Below are positions 27,496 through 37,266 of a stretch of 64,000 nt of DNA, one piece after another. Source of the stretch: Bacteroidales bacterium (GTDB taxonomy: Bacteria; Bacteroidota; Bacteroidia; Bacteroidales; Tenuifilaceae); assembly GCA_003818205.1 (NCBI GenBank), contig RPRQ01000010.1:33274-97273 (forward strand), written 5' to 3'. The notes beneath the pieces are model-generated. The model was not told the origin of the DNA. It ran no database searches and worked only from the letters and a program-made list of their open reading frames with translations. How positions within the stretch are numbered: position 1 is the first letter of the stretch; the number at the start of each line of letters is the position of its first letter. Both the position numbers and the translations under genes were made by a program.

Positions 27496-28227
27496 ATGGG
27501 AAATAAAGTTAATCCAATAGCAAATAGGTTAGGAATCATCAAAGGATGGGATTCTAACTGGTATGGTGGAAACAACTATGCTCAAAAAATCGTTGAGGAC
27601 AGCAAAATACGCGAATACCTCAGCGCGAGGCTTGCAAAAGCCAGCATCTCAAAGATTGTCATTGAGCGTACGCTGAAACTGATCACTGTTACAGTACATA
27701 CAGCCCGACCAGGCATCATTATCGGTAAAGGTGGTCAAGAGGTTGATAAACTTAAGGAAGAACTTAAGAAAATCACCAAAAAAGAGATTCAGATCAATAT
27801 CTATGAAGTGAAACGTCCAGAACTAGATGCTGTTATCGTTGGTAACAATATCGCTCGCCAGATTGAAGGACGTATATCTCACCGCCGTGCCATTAAAATG
27901 ACTATTGCTTCTACCATTAGGATGGGAGCTGAAGGTATTAAAGTTCAAATCTCTGGACGTTTAGGTGGAGCTGAAATGGCTCGTTCCGAAACTTACAAAG
28001 AAGGACGAATTCCTCTACACACCTTCCGTGCCGATATCGATTATGCACTTGCTGAGGCTCACACCAAAGTAGGCTTAATTGGAATTAAGGTATGGATCTG
28101 TAATGGTGAAGTATATGGAAAGCGCGATTTGTCTCCAAACATCGGAACGACCGCTGCTAATACTCCAGCACATACTAACAATCATCAAGGTAAGCAACAG
28201 CGCGGACCAAGAAAGAAAAGGAAATAG
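27496..28227 (+). CDS. rpsC: 30S ribosomal protein S3
   Basis: 243 residues. The KH domain is visible in [20 protein letters not shown], preceded by [20 protein letters not shown] and followed by the C-terminal domain [20 protein letters not shown]. It lines the mRNA entry channel with S4 and S5 and helps unwind mRNA. A basic, low-complexity tail ([13 protein letters not shown]) closes it. Confidence 0.98.
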   Translation: MGNKVNPIANRLGIIKGWDSNWYGGNNYAQKIVEDSKIREYLSARLAKASISKIVIERTLKLITVTVHTARPGIIIGKGGQEVDKLKEELKKITKKEIQINIYEVKRPELDAVIVGNNIARQIEGRISHRRAIKMTIASTIRMGAEGIKVQISGRLGGAEMARSETYKEGRIPLHTFRADIDYALAEAHTKVGLIGIKVWICNGEVYGKRDLSPNIGTTAANTPAHTNNHQGKQQRGPRKKRK

Positions 28228-28255
28228 TTTAAAGAACTAAAAGAACTATTAGGAA

Positions 28256-28684
28256 ATGTTACAGCCAAAGAAAACTAAGTTCAGGAGGCAGCAGAAAGGC
28301 CGCATGAAAGGTAATGCACAGCGAGGACATCAGCTAGCATTCGGTTCATTCGGTATCAAGGCGCTGGAAGGCACATGGATTACCGGTCGCCAAATTGAAG
28401 CTGCTCGTCAGGCAGTGACCCGTTATATGAAACGTGAAGGTCAAATATGGATCCGTATATTCCCAGATAAACCCATAACCAAAAAACCAGCCGAAGTTCG
28501 TATGGGTAAAGGTAAAGGTGCACCTGAGGGATTCGTTGCTCCTATAACTCCTGGAAGAATCATTATTGAAGCCGAAGGAGTATCGTACGAGGTAGCAAAG
28601 GAAGCATTACGCTTAGCAGCGCAAAAGCTTCCCATTGCAACTAAGTTCGTTGTTCGTAACGATTACACCGAAACAACTATCTAA
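28256..28684 (+). CDS. rplP: 50S ribosomal protein L16
   Basis: 142 residues. Signatures are [40 protein letters not shown] and [21 protein letters not shown]16 organises the A site near the peptidyl-transferase centre. The stop is 6 bases before rpmC. Confidence 0.98.
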   Translation: MLQPKKTKFRRQQKGRMKGNAQRGHQLAFGSFGIKALEGTWITGRQIEAARQAVTRYMKREGQIWIRIFPDKPITKKPAEVRMGKGKGAPEGFVAPITPGRIIIEAEGVSYEVAKEALRLAAQKLPIATKFVVRNDYTETTI

Positions 28685-28690
28685 CGAGCT

Positions 28691-28897
28691 ATGAAAACAG
28701 CAGAGATAAGAGAACTAACAACCAAGGAGCTGGAGGAGCGTATTGAAAATGAAGTGGCACAGCTGCTTAAGCTTAAGCTAAATCATAATATTTCGCCCCT
28801 CGATAATCCTATGAAGATTACAGTAACTCGCAAGAATATTACAAGATTAAAAACGATACTCGGCGAGCGTAAACTTCAAGAGAACAAGAAAAGTTAA
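28691..28897 (+). CDS. rpmC: 50S ribosomal protein L29
   Basis: 68 residues, two helices: MKTAEIRELTTKELEERIEN, then LLKLKLNHNISPLDNPMKIT, in which NPM takes the place of the common NPxRI turn, and KNITRLKTILGERKL. It sits beside L23 at the tunnel exit. It has normal spacing to both neighbours (6 bases each). Confidence 0.96.
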   Translation: MKTAEIRELTTKELEERIENEVAQLLKLKLNHNISPLDNPMKITVTRKNITRLKTILGERKLQENKKS

Positions 28898-28903
28898 ACA
28901 GCG

Positions 28904-29167
28904 ATGGAAGAAAATACAAGAAATTTACGTAAGGAGAGAATTGGGGTTGTTTTAAGCAACAAGATGGAAAAATCCATCGTGGTTGCAGTTAAACGAAAAG
29001 TAAAACACCCAATCTACGGTAAGTTTGTTAATAAAACTACCAAATTCTACGCTCATGACGAAGCCAACACTTCAAGTGTAGGTGATGTTGTAAGAATTAT
29101 GGAGGTCCGCCCTATAAGTAAAACGAAGGGTTGGAGATTAGTTGAAATCATTGAAAAAGCTAAGTAG
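28904..29167 (+). CDS. rpsQ: 30S ribosomal protein S17
   Basis: 87 residues. [40 protein letters not shown] and [20 protein letters not shown] show the S17 OB-fold. It is a primary 16S rRNA binder important for early 30S assembly. Only 2 bases separate its stop from the rplN start. Confidence 0.98.
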   Translation: MEENTRNLRKERIGVVLSNKMEKSIVVAVKRKVKHPIYGKFVNKTTKFYAHDEANTSSVGDVVRIMEVRPISKTKGWRLVEIIEKAK

Positions 29168-29169
29168 CC

Positions 29170-29535
29170 ATGATACAACAAGAGAGTAGATTATCAGTTG
29201 CTGATAACAGCGGTGCAAAGGAAGTGCTTTGCATCAGAGTACTTGGTGGTACAGCTAAACGCTATGCCCGCATAGGCGATAAAATTGTAGTTACTGTAAA
29301 AAGTGCTTTGCCAGGCGGAGAAGTTAAGAAGGGTACTGTTACCAAGGCTGTAGTGGTTCGCACTAAAAAAGAGATGCGACGTCCAGACGGATCATACATT
29401 CGTTTTGATGATAATGCTTGCGTTCTTCTTAATACAACTGGTGAAATTCGCGGTACGCGTATTTTCGGTCCAGTTGCCAGAGAACTACGCGATAGCTATA
29501 TGAAAATTGTATCCCTGGCACCAGAGGTATTATAA
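29170..29535 (+). CDS. rplN: 50S ribosomal protein L14
   Basis: 121 residues. [20 protein letters not shown], the conserved [19 protein letters not shown] and [20 protein letters not shown] are diagnostic. L14 forms an intersubunit bridge with 16S helix 14 and is the binding site of the silencing factor RsfS. Confidence 0.98.
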   Translation: MIQQESRLSVADNSGAKEVLCIRVLGGTAKRYARIGDKIVVTVKSALPGGEVKKGTVTKAVVVRTKKEMRRPDGSYIRFDDNACVLLNTTGEIRGTRIFGPVARELRDSYMKIVSLAPEVL

Positions 29536-29554
29536 CAAGTAAATAATTACACTG

Positions 29555-29878
29555 ATGGCAAGTAAGTTACACATAAAAAAAGGGGATTTGGTGTTCGTTA
29601 ACTCTGGAGAATCCAAAGGACAGCAAGGACGAGTGCTTAGCGTTGTTATTAAAGACAGCCGTGCAATCGTTGAAGGTGTTAACATGGTATCCAAGCATAC
29701 TAAACCCAATGCAAAGCACCCCCAAGGCGGAATTATTAAAAAGGAAGCTCCGGTTCATATTTCGAACCTCATGCTAATTGACCCTACATCCGGTAAAGCA
29801 ACCAGAATTGGTCGCAGACTAAACGATAAAGGGAAATTAGTTCGCTTTTCTAAAAAATCAGGAGAGGAGATTAAGTAA
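29555..29878 (+). CDS. rplX: 50S ribosomal protein L24
   Basis: 107 residues. A KOW motif is visible in [20 protein letters not shown], followed by [20 protein letters not shown] and [15 protein letters not shown]. It starts large-subunit folding. Its stop shares a base with the rplE start (TAATG), indicating coupling. Confidence 0.97.
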   Translation: MASKLHIKKGDLVFVNSGESKGQQGRVLSVVIKDSRAIVEGVNMVSKHTKPNAKHPQGGIIKKEAPVHISNLMLIDPTSGKATRIGRRLNDKGKLVRFSKKSGEEIK

Positions 29879-30435
29879 TGGAATACGTACCAAACCTCAA
29901 GAAAAAATACAACGAGGAGATAATTCCTGCATTAATGAAGGAATTCAAATACAAAAGCGTAATGCAGGTTCCCCGTATAGAGAAGATTGTTATCAATCAG
30001 GGTATCGGACAAGCTGTTGCTGATAAAAAAATTATTGAGAACGCTCAGAACGAGCTTACCAATATTTCTGGTCAGAAAGTTATCCAAACCAACTCTAGCA
30101 AGGATATCTCTAACTTTAAACTTCGTAAGGGCGTACCCATCGGGTTGAAGGTTACACTTCGCCGCGAACGTATGTACGAGTTTCTCGAAAGGCTTAACAA
30201 CGTTTCACTGCCCCGTATTCGTGATTTTAAAGGGATTAGCGATAAATTTGACGGTCGTGGAAACTACACACTCGGAGTTCAGGAGCAGATTATCTTTCCA
30301 GAAATCGATATCGATAAGATTAACAAGATTCTTGGCATGGAGATAACCATTGTTACCTCAGCTAAATCTGATGAAGAGGCGTATGCCTTACTCCGCGAAT
30401 TTGGATTACCATTTAAAAACGCTAAAAAGAACTAG
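29878..30435 (+). CDS. rplE: 50S ribosomal protein L5
   Basis: 185 residues. Signatures: [60 protein letters not shown] and [16 protein letters not shown]. It binds 5S rRNA in the central protuberance and contacts P-site tRNA. It is coupled to rplX and lies 3 bases from rpsN. Confidence 0.98.
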   Translation: MEYVPNLKKKYNEEIIPALMKEFKYKSVMQVPRIEKIVINQGIGQAVADKKIIENAQNELTNISGQKVIQTNSSKDISNFKLRKGVPIGLKVTLRRERMYEFLERLNNVSLPRIRDFKGISDKFDGRGNYTLGVQEQIIFPEIDIDKINKILGMEITIVTSAKSDEEAYALLREFGLPFKNAKKN

Positions 30436-30438
30436 TGT

Positions 30439-30708
30439 ATGGCTAAAGAGTCGATGAAAGCCCGTGAGGTTAAACGTGCAAAGCTCATTGCAAAGTATGC
30501 TGAAAAGCGTGCTAAACTTAAAGAGGAAGGCGATTATATTGGTTTGCAAAAGCTGCCAAAAAATTCGAACCCTATTCGTTTACGCAATCGTTGCATGCTA
30601 ACCGGAAGGCCACGCGGATACATGCGTCAATTCGGAATCAGCAGGATTACCTTTAGAGAAATGGCTTCTAATGGTTTGATCCCCGGAATTAAAAAAGCTA
30701 GTTGGTAA
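30439..30708 (+). CDS. rpsN: 30S ribosomal protein S14 (long, zinc-free form)
   Basis: 89 residues, the long C-minus form: no CxxC pairs, only the single Cys in [20 protein letters not shown]. The start [20 protein letters not shown] and the end [11 protein letters not shown] are typical. It binds in the 30S head next to S3 and S10. The form does not depend on zinc, in line with L36 and S4 of this operon. Confidence 0.97.
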   Translation: MAKESMKAREVKRAKLIAKYAEKRAKLKEEGDYIGLQKLPKNSNPIRLRNRCMLTGRPRGYMRQFGISRITFREMASNGLIPGIKKASW

Positions 30709-30728
30709 AACTTATAATAATAATTGAA

Positions 30729-31127
30729 ATGATTACCGACCCAATTGCAGATTATTTAACCCGGTTAAGGAACGCCATTATGGCGAACCACCGTGTGGTT
30801 GAAATTCCCGCTTCAAACATATTGAAAGATATAACACGTATTCTTTTTGAAAAGGGTTATATTCTCAACTATAAACTTGAAGAGGATGATAAACAGGGTA
30901 AGATTAAAATTGCGCTAAAGTATAACCCTGAAACAAAGAAGAGTGCTATCAAGCATATCGAGCGCGTAAGTAGCCCCGGATTAAGACGTTATGTTGGTGC
31001 AGACGAACTGCCCCGCGTTCTTAACGGTTTAGGTATCGCTATCATCACCACCTCACACGGCGTAATGACTGAAAAGGAAGCTCGCGTTAAGAAGGTTGGC
31101 GGTGAAGTGCTATGCTATGTTTACTAA
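30729..31127 (+). CDS. rpsH: 30S ribosomal protein S8
   Basis: 132 residues from the ATG at 30729 ([20 protein letters not shown]). An in-frame start at 30702 would overlap rpsN and add a non-homologous leader, so it was set aside. The C-terminal [20 protein letters not shown] followed by [19 protein letters not shown] is characteristic. S8 is a central assembly protein of the 30S platform; in enterobacteria it also represses the spc operon. Confidence 0.97.
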   Translation: MITDPIADYLTRLRNAIMANHRVVEIPASNILKDITRILFEKGYILNYKLEEDDKQGKIKIALKYNPETKKSAIKHIERVSSPGLRRYVGADELPRVLNGLGIAIITTSHGVMTEKEARVKKVGGEVLCYVY

Positions 31128-31146
31128 TATCTAACAATAATTACAA

Positions 31147-31701
31147 ATGTCGAGGATCGGAAAAAAACCTGTAAACTTACCAAAGGGTGTAAGCGTTAAA
31201 ATTAGCGCCGATAATGTGGTAAGCGTAAAAGGCCCTCTGGGGGAGCTATCCCAGAAAGTTGACCCTGACATCGCTATTAACTTGGAGGGAGATTCTGTTG
31301 TTCTCACCAGACCAACAGACCAAAAACGTCATCGTTCAATGCATGGTTTATACCGTGCACTAATCAATAATATGGTTATTGGTGTTTCGACGGGATGGGA
31401 ACTTCAGCAAGAATTAGTCGGTGTCGGTTACAAGGCCGAAGCTAAAGGACAAGTTCTAGAACTTAGCCTTGGCTTTTCACATGATATTCATGTTTTACTT
31501 CCAAGCGAAGTAAAAGTAGAAGCTAAAACTGAGCGTAGAGGGAACCCTACTATAACCCTACGAAGCATAGATAAGCAACTCATTGGAGTAGTAGCAGCGA
31601 AAATTCGCTCACTCAGAAAACCTGAACCATACAAAGGCAAGGGTATTAAGTTTGTAGGCGAAGTATTAAGAAGAAAAGCTGGTAAATCAGCAAGTGCATA
31701 A
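31147..31701 (+). CDS. rplF: 50S ribosomal protein L6
   Basis: 184 residues, two similar alpha-beta domains. MSRIGKKPVNLPKGVSVKIS, NNMVIGVSTGWELQQELVGV, GYKAEAKGQVLELSLGFSH and the C-terminal RSLRKPEPYKGKGIKFVGE are diagnostic. It lies near the sarcin-ricin loop where elongation factors bind. Confidence 0.98.
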   Translation: MSRIGKKPVNLPKGVSVKISADNVVSVKGPLGELSQKVDPDIAINLEGDSVVLTRPTDQKRHRSMHGLYRALINNMVIGVSTGWELQQELVGVGYKAEAKGQVLELSLGFSHDIHVLLPSEVKVEAKTERRGNPTITLRSIDKQLIGVVAAKIRSLRKPEPYKGKGIKFVGEVLRRKAGKSASA

Positions 31702-31722
31702 CCTGATTAAAACTGTTTGAAA

Positions 31723-32082
31723 ATGGCTTTGACAAAATCAGAGAGACGACTCCGAATCAAGAGGAGAATCCGCAAGAAAATTTCCGGTACTACCGAGAAG
31801 CCCCGTTTAACGGTTTTCAGGAGCAACACTGATATCTATGTTCAACTTGTCGATGATTCAAAAGGCGTTACACTTGCTGCTACATCGTCGTTAGTTAAAG
31901 ATATTAAGGAGAAAACCAGTATTAATAAAACCGAACAGGCTCGTCTTGTAGGACAACTCGCCGCTAAGGTTGCAATAGAAAAAGGTATCTCAGAGGTTGT
32001 TTTCGACCGCAATGGTTACCTATATCATGGCCGTGTTAAGGCTTTGGCTGATGCAGCAAGAGAAGGCGGACTAAAAATCTAG
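31723..32082 (+). CDS. rplR: 50S ribosomal protein L18
   Basis: 119 residues from the ATG at 31723 ([20 protein letters not shown]); a TTG two codons upstream is also in frame but adds nothing. [20 protein letters not shown] and [20 protein letters not shown] followed by EGGLKI are the L18 hallmarks. It binds 5S rRNA. The gene overlaps the possible GTG of rpsE by one base but not its preferred ATG. Confidence 0.97.
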   Translation: MALTKSERRLRIKRRIRKKISGTTEKPRLTVFRSNTDIYVQLVDDSKGVTLAATSSLVKDIKEKTSINKTEQARLVGQLAAKVAIEKGISEVVFDRNGYLYHGRVKALADAAREGGLKI

Positions 32083-32087
32083 TGGAT

Positions 32088-32609
32088 ATGTCAGCAAATA
32101 CGAATATAAGAAGAGTTAAATCCAGCGATCTTGAACTTAAAGATAGGTTGGTTAGCATTCAAAGGGTAACCAAGGTTACTAAAGGTGGTCGTACATTCAG
32201 CTTTTCAGCAATTGTTGTTGTTGGAAACGAGAATGGTATTGTTGGGTATGGCCTTGGTAAAGCAAGCGAGGTAACAACCGCAATATCCAAGGGTGTAGAG
32301 GACGCTAAGAAGAACTTGGTTAAGGTTCCTGTTTTTAAAGGGACTATCCCTCACGAGCAGATAGCTAAATATGGTGGTGCGAGCGTTTTTATTAAACCCG
32401 CATCGCATGGTACTGGCGTAAAAGCAGGTGGTGCTATGCGCGCCGTGCTTGAGAGCGTTGGTGTTACTGACGTATTGGCAAAATCTAAGGGTTCATCGAA
32501 CCCTCATAACTTGGTTAAGGCAACTGTTATGGCACTTCTCGAACTTAGAGATGCTCAAAGCATTGCCGAACTCCGTGGAGTTTCTTTAAATAAAGTGTTT
32601 AACGGTTAG
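32088..32609 (+). CDS. rpsE: 30S ribosomal protein S5
   Basis: 173 residues from the ATG at 32088; an in-frame GTG two codons upstream is less likely. The double-stranded-RNA-binding half shows [20 protein letters not shown] and the following [20 protein letters not shown]; the C-terminal half shows [21 protein letters not shown]5 acts in decoding fidelity with S4 and S12. Confidence 0.98.
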   Translation: MSANTNIRRVKSSDLELKDRLVSIQRVTKVTKGGRTFSFSAIVVVGNENGIVGYGLGKASEVTTAISKGVEDAKKNLVKVPVFKGTIPHEQIAKYGGASVFIKPASHGTGVKAGGAMRAVLESVGVTDVLAKSKGSSNPHNLVKATVMALLELRDAQSIAELRGVSLNKVFNG

Positions 32610-32620
32610 ATTAAGAAACT

Positions 32621-32794
32621 ATGGCTAAAGTAAAAGTTACACAAATCAGGAGTAAAATCGGGAGTTCGAAGCGCCAGCGCTTAAACCTCGAATCTCTTGG
32701 CCTAAGACGTATCAATCACTCCGTAGAGCACGAGGCAACTCCTCAAATACTTGGTATGATTGAAAAGGTTAAGCACCTTGTACGCGTTGAATAA
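32621..32794 (+). CDS. rpmD: 50S ribosomal protein L30
   Basis: 57 residues, found between rpsE and rplO at the standard place. It starts MAKVKVTQIRSKIGSSKRQR and continues LNLESLGLRRINHSVEHEAT, ending KVKHLVRVE, which matches bacterial L30 in length and pattern. It binds domain II of 23S rRNA. Confidence 0.96.
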   Translation: MAKVKVTQIRSKIGSSKRQRLNLESLGLRRINHSVEHEATPQILGMIEKVKHLVRVE

Positions 32795-32829
32795 TAGCTT
32801 GCATAAACATTAAAAATGCAATTTCAACT

Positions 32830-33276
32830 ATGAATTTAAATAACTTAACACCTGCAAAAGGTTCTACTCATCACGATAAGAGAATTGGTCGTGGACAGGG
32901 TTCTGGTCACGGAGGAACCTCTACAAGAGGTCATAAAGGGGCACAGTCACGATCTGGTTACTCCAGAAAGGCAGGCTTCGAAGGTGGTCAGATGCCATTG
33001 CAGAGACGCTTACCCAAATATGGGTTTAAGAATAGATTTCGCAAGGAGTACAAAGCCATCAATGTTGATGTTTTACAATTACTAGCGGAAAAGAATGGTT
33101 TATCGACCATCGACATACAAACTTTAATCGATGCGGGCTTTGCTTCCAAGAACGATAACATCAAAATCCTTGGAAATGGGACGCTGTCAATAAAGATTGA
33201 CGTTAAGGCTCACGCTTTCTCTAAGAAAGCCGTTGAAGCAATTGAAGCACAAAATGGTACAGCTGTAAAACTATAG
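32830..33276 (+). CDS. rplO: 50S ribosomal protein L15
   Basis: 148 residues. The glycine/arginine-rich N-terminal extension (LTPAKGSTHHDKRIGRGQGS; GHGGTSTRGHKGAQSRSGYS) runs into 23S rRNA, and the globular half shows FEGGQMPLQRRLPKYGFKN. The end, KAHAFSKKAVEAIEAQNGTA, is typical. It is followed by secY after one base plus a short leader. Confidence 0.98.
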   Translation: MNLNNLTPAKGSTHHDKRIGRGQGSGHGGTSTRGHKGAQSRSGYSRKAGFEGGQMPLQRRLPKYGFKNRFRKEYKAINVDVLQLLAEKNGLSTIDIQTLIDAGFASKNDNIKILGNGTLSIKIDVKAHAFSKKAVEAIEAQNGTAVKL

Positions 33277-33280
33277 TTTG

Positions 33281-34609
33281 ATGAAAGCTTTTATTAATAC
33301 TATAAAGAATATTGCCAAGATAGAGGATTTGCGTCAGCGAATTCTCTATACGCTTGGTATTCTGTTGATTTATCGCTTGGGTAGCTATGTGGTATTACCT
33401 GGCATCGATCCATCGCAACTTGCTGGTTTAAAGGCGCAAACAAGCGAGGGCATTATGGGTCTTCTCGATATGTTTTCGGGAGGTGCTTTTCAGAATGCCT
33501 CAATTTTTGCCTTGGGTATCATGCCTTACATCTCTGCCTCAATCGTAGTTCAGCTACTTGGTATTGCAATTCCTTATTTCCAAAGGTTACAAAAGGAAGG
33601 TGAGAGTGGTCGTCGTAAGATGAACCAGATTACACGTTATCTAACGGTAATTATTCTTGCATTACAAGCACCTGCATACCTAACGAACCTACACTATCAA
33701 TTACCTGAATCTGCATTTGCACTGAGCGGTGCATTTTTTACCATTTCTTCTACAATTATCCTAATAGCTGGAACCATGTTTGTTATGTGGCTCGGCGAGA
33801 AGATAACCGATAAGGGAATTGGTAACGGTATATCAATGATTATTATGATTGGTATTATTGCTCGTTTACCTCACGCATTGGTGGCCGAGTTTGCTTCAAG
33901 AATTGAAGAGGTTGCCGGTGGTGGATTGGTTATGTTCCTATTTGAAATGATATTGCTATTTGCAATCTTCATGTTCTCAATCCTATTGATTCAGGGAACA
34001 AGAAAAATACCTGTACAGTATGCAAAGCGTATTGTGGGTAATAAGCAGTATGGTGGAGTTCGACAGTATATTCCTTTAAAGGTTAATGCAGCTGGGGTTA
34101 TGCCTATCATCTTTGCACAAGCATTAATGTTTGTGCCAATGATGCTAACAAAGTTTGATAGCGAAGCTACAAACGGTATTGCAGCAGCATTTTCGAATAT
34201 GTACGGTTTTTGGTATAACTTTACCTATGCATTGCTAATTATTGCATTTACATATTTTTATACTGCCATTACAATCAATCCTAACCAGATGGCTGAGGAT
34301 ATGAAGAAGAATGGTGGATTTATTCCAGGGGTTAAACCTGGGAAAAAAACAGTAGAGTACCTCGATACTATCATGTCGAGAATAACTCTTCCCGGTTCAA
34401 TCTTTTTAGCAATAGTTGCTATATTACCTGCTTTTGCAGGTATGTTAGGAGTGAATAATCAGTTTGCTCAGTTCTTCGGTGGAACATCGCTGCTCATTCT
34501 AGTGGGTGTTGTGCTTGATACGCTTCAGCAAATCGAAAGTCACCTGCTCATGAGGCATTACGATGGCCTTATGAAGAGCGGTAGAATTAAAGGAAGAACC
34601 GGTAATTAG
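33281..34609 (+). CDS. secY: Preprotein translocase subunit SecY
   Basis: 442 residues from the ATG at 33281. Ten transmembrane helices are readable. The cytosolic and plug-region signatures are intact: YRLGSYVVLPGIDPSQL, the plug GGAFQNASIFALGIMPYISA, YFQRLQKEGESGRRKMNQIT, TDKGIGNGISMIIMIGI and the C5 loop FTYFYTAITINPNQMAEDMK. It forms the channel for Sec export. No adk lies between secY and map, unlike in proteobacteria and Firmicutes. Confidence 0.99.
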   Translation: MKAFINTIKNIAKIEDLRQRILYTLGILLIYRLGSYVVLPGIDPSQLAGLKAQTSEGIMGLLDMFSGGAFQNASIFALGIMPYISASIVVQLLGIAIPYFQRLQKEGESGRRKMNQITRYLTVIILALQAPAYLTNLHYQLPESAFALSGAFFTISSTIILIAGTMFVMWLGEKITDKGIGNGISMIIMIGIIARLPHALVAEFASRIEEVAGGGLVMFLFEMILLFAIFMFSILLIQGTRKIPVQYAKRIVGNKQYGGVRQYIPLKVNAAGVMPIIFAQALMFVPMMLTKFDSEATNGIAAAFSNMYGFWYNFTYALLIIAFTYFYTAITINPNQMAEDMKKNGGFIPGVKPGKKTVEYLDTIMSRITLPGSIFLAIVAILPAFAGMLGVNNQFAQFFGGTSLLILVGVVLDTLQQIESHLLMRHYDGLMKSGRIKGRTGN

Positions 34610-34635
34610 GCAGATTAAGTTAAGTTCTTTATCTA

Positions 34636-35415
34636 ATGATATTGGCAAAAACGGAGGAGGAGATTGAGTTACTTCGGCTAAACAATGAACTTGTTTCAAA
34701 AACATTAGCCGAGGTTGCAAAATTGATTCGTCCCGGGGTAACAACCCTCGAACTCGATAAGAGGGCTGAGGAGTATATAAGGGATAATGGAGCAAAACCA
34801 GGATTTCTTGGATACAACGGTTACCCGAATACTCTTTGTACGTCAGTTAATAGCGCTGTAGTACACGGCATCCCCAAGAGCGTTGCTTTAAAGGATGGCG
34901 ACATAGTATCCGTAGATTGCGGAACCTTTCTGCACGGTTTTTATGGTGATTCGGCTTACACCTTTACAATTGGTGAAGTATCGCCTGAAGTGCAGCGGCT
35001 GATTAAGGTAACCCGTGAATGCTTGGAGCTAGGAATCGACAAAGCTGTTGATGGATTAAGAGTAGGGGATATATCCAATGCAGTTCAGCATCATGCTGAA
35101 ACGAATGGATACTCGGTTGTTCGAGAGTTGGTAGGACATGGTCTTGGTCGTAACATGCACGAAAAACCTGAAGTACCGAATTATGGTGCTAGAGGCAATG
35201 GGCCAAAATTAGTAAGCGGAATGGTTATCTGTATTGAACCTATGATTAACATGGGGGGGAAAGGGGTAATTCAGGAGCGCGACGGGTGGACTATCAGAAC
35301 GGCTGATGGGAAACCCTCAGCACATTTTGAACTTGCGGTAGTTATTAGAAAAAATAAGGCAGAACGATTATCTACCTTTAAGTACATTGATGAAGTTTTA
35401 AAAGCAGCTAATTAG
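34636..35415 (+). CDS. map: Methionine aminopeptidase, type I
   Basis: 259 residues. The metal ligands are in place: two Asp in [18 protein letters not shown], His in [19 protein letters not shown], Glu in [10 protein letters not shown] and Glu in AHFELAVVI. It removes N-terminal methionine from nascent proteins in the cytoplasm. It lies 26 bases after secY and 8 before infA. Confidence 0.98.
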   Translation: MILAKTEEEIELLRLNNELVSKTLAEVAKLIRPGVTTLELDKRAEEYIRDNGAKPGFLGYNGYPNTLCTSVNSAVVHGIPKSVALKDGDIVSVDCGTFLHGFYGDSAYTFTIGEVSPEVQRLIKVTRECLELGIDKAVDGLRVGDISNAVQHHAETNGYSVVRELVGHGLGRNMHEKPEVPNYGARGNGPKLVSGMVICIEPMINMGGKGVIQERDGWTIRTADGKPSAHFELAVVIRKNKAERLSTFKYIDEVLKAAN

Positions 35416-35423
35416 GAGGCAAT

Positions 35424-35642
35424 ATGTCAAAGCAACCTGCAATTGAGAAGGACGGAACGATTATCGAGGCTCTATCAAATGCTATGTTTAGAGTAGAACT
35501 GGATAATGGGCACGTAATTACCGCTCATATATCAGGCAAGATGAGGATGCACTACATCAAGATTCTTCCTGGGGATAAGGTTAGGGTTGAAATGTCGCCT
35601 TATGATTTAACTAAAGGTAGAATTACTTTTAGGTATAAATAA
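35424..35642 (+). CDS. infA: Translation initiation factor IF-1
   Basis: 72 residues, exact family length. The OB-fold is clear: [60 protein letters not shown] and [12 protein letters not shown]. The sequence AGGAGG lies 7 to 12 bases before the ATG, a rare good Shine-Dalgarno site in this operon. IF-1 binds the A site during initiation. Confidence 0.99.
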   Translation: MSKQPAIEKDGTIIEALSNAMFRVELDNGHVITAHISGKMRMHYIKILPGDKVRVEMSPYDLTKGRITFRYK

Positions 35643-35665
35643 ACATTTGATAACACTTTGTTACG

Positions 35666-35782
35666 ATGAAAGTAAGAGTATCAATTAAGAAGCGCAGTGC
35701 CGATTGTAAAATCGTTAGGCGTAATGGACGTTTGTATGTGATTAATAAAAAAAATCCAAAGTTTAAACAACGTCAAGGATAA
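35666..35782 (+). CDS. rpmJ: 50S ribosomal protein L36 (zinc-free form)
   Basis: 38 residues, too short for most gene finders but certain from [20 protein letters not shown] and the ending [10 protein letters not shown]. The zinc ribbon of the common form (three Cys and one His) is reduced to a single Cys14: residue 11 is Ser, the third Cys is Asn and the His is Phe. It lies between infA and rpsM as usual. Confidence 0.95.
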   Translation: MKVRVSIKKRSADCKIVRRNGRLYVINKKNPKFKQRQG

Positions 35783-35826
35783 ATAAATTTAATTAACTTT
35801 GTACCCTAATTTTTTAAAGTAAAAAT

Positions 35827-36204
35827 ATGGCACGAATCGTTGGTGTAGACTTGCCAAAGAACAAAAGGGGAGAGGTTGCCCTAACTTACATCTACGGTAT
35901 AGCCCGTAGTAGCGCACGCAAAATCCTGGAACAAGCAGGAGTGGGCTACGACGTTAAGGTTAAAGACTGGAACGATGATAATATCAACGCAATCCGCTCT
36001 ATCCTTAATGATGGCTATAAAGTAGAGGGCGAACTCCGATCATCTGTACAGCTTAACATCAAAAGGTTGATGGATATTGGATGTTATCGCGGAATTCGAC
36101 ATCGTCTTGGCTTGCCCGTAAGAGGTCAAAGTACCAAGAACAATGCGCGTACTCGTAAGGGTCGCAAGAAAACCGTTGCCAATAAGAAAAAAGCTACTAA
36201 ATAG
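35827..36204 (+). CDS. rpsM: 30S ribosomal protein S13
   Basis: 125 residues. [39 protein letters not shown] and the C-terminal [20 protein letters not shown] identify it. The basic tail reaches the P-site tRNA. It forms bridges B1a/B1b to the 50S subunit. Confidence 0.98.
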   Translation: MARIVGVDLPKNKRGEVALTYIYGIARSSARKILEQAGVGYDVKVKDWNDDNINAIRSILNDGYKVEGELRSSVQLNIKRLMDIGCYRGIRHRLGLPVRGQSTKNNARTRKGRKKTVANKKKATK

Positions 36205-36213
36205 GAAATAACT

Positions 36214-36603
36214 ATGGCAAAGAAGACAGGAACAGTAAAGAAGAAAGTAGTTAAAGTAGATCCAGTGGGTCAAGCTCACATCCACTCTTCCTTCAACAAT
36301 ATTATTATTTCCTTAACCAATAGCACTGGTCAGGTTATATCTTGGTCATCATCGGGAAAGATGGGCTTTAGAGGTTCTAAAAAGAATACTCCATACGCTG
36401 CCCAAACTGCAGCCGCTGATTGCTCCAAGGTCGCTTACGACTTAGGCTTACGTAAGGTTAAGGTTTTTGTAAAAGGACCAGGATCAGGACGTGAATCTGC
36501 AATGCGTACTATTAACGCAACCGGAATCGAAGTAACTGAAATCGTTGATGTGACTCCGCTTCCTCATAATGGATGCCGTCCACCCAAACGTCGTAGGGTT
36601 TAA
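36214..36603 (+). CDS. rpsK: 30S ribosomal protein S11
   Basis: 129 residues. [40 protein letters not shown] and the invariant tail [17 protein letters not shown] are diagnostic. S11 lines the mRNA exit platform. It starts 9 bases after rpsM. Confidence 0.98.
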   Translation: MAKKTGTVKKKVVKVDPVGQAHIHSSFNNIIISLTNSTGQVISWSSSGKMGFRGSKKNTPYAAQTAAADCSKVAYDLGLRKVKVFVKGPGSGRESAMRTINATGIEVTEIVDVTPLPHNGCRPPKRRRV

Positions 36604-36642
36604 CGGTTTATTAATCTACTAATAAATAAACTTTTTTAAGTA

Positions 36643-37251
36643 ATGGCAAGATATATTGGACCACGTACTAGAATCGCCCGTAAGTTTGGTGAGCCCATTT
36701 TTGGACCAGACAAATATTACGAGAAGAAGAACTACCCTCCAGGAATGCATGGGGTTTCTAAAAAAAGGAAGAAATTATCGGAGTATGGCGTACAACTTCA
36801 AGAGAAGCAAAAAGCTAAATTTATTTACGGAGTTCTTGAGAAACAGTTTGAGAACCTATTCCATAAAGCTTCACAGAGCAAAGGTATCACTGGTGAAATA
36901 CTAATACAACTTCTCGAGGCAAGACTCGATAACGTTGTTTACCGTTTCGGATTAGCTCCAACCAGGGCCGCTGCTCGTCAACTTGTTAGCCACAGGCATA
37001 TCACTGTTAACGGCAAAGTAGTGAATATCGCATCTTTTACCCTGAAAAAGGGTGATGTTGTTGCGGTTCGCGAACGTTCAAAGTCGTTGGAAGTGATTAC
37101 CGATGCTATTTCATCTAACCGTCATACCAAATATTCGTGGTTAGAGTGGGATAAAGAATCTTACGCAGGGAAATTTATAAATATCCCTGAAAGATCTGAA
37201 ATCCCTGAGAATATTAAGGAGCAGTTAATTGTTGAACTTTACTCTAAGTAA
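36643..37251 (+). CDS. rpsD: 30S ribosomal protein S4 (zinc-free form)
   Basis: 202 residues. [20 protein letters not shown] shows the N-terminal domain without the zinc-binding Cys found in some S4 proteins. The S4 RNA-binding domain lies at about 92-150 ([40 protein letters not shown]). It nucleates the 30S body and affects fidelity. Confidence 0.98.
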   Translation: MARYIGPRTRIARKFGEPIFGPDKYYEKKNYPPGMHGVSKKRKKLSEYGVQLQEKQKAKFIYGVLEKQFENLFHKASQSKGITGEILIQLLEARLDNVVYRFGLAPTRAAARQLVSHRHITVNGKVVNIASFTLKKGDVVAVRERSKSLEVITDAISSNRHTKYSWLEWDKESYAGKFINIPERSEIPENIKEQLIVELYSK

Positions 37252-37266
37252 AAATACCTATACCAT

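Noticed and set aside
30702..30728. Upstream start for rpsH
   Set aside because: It overlaps rpsN and adds a leader absent from S8 proteins; ATG at 30729 gives the normal N-terminus.
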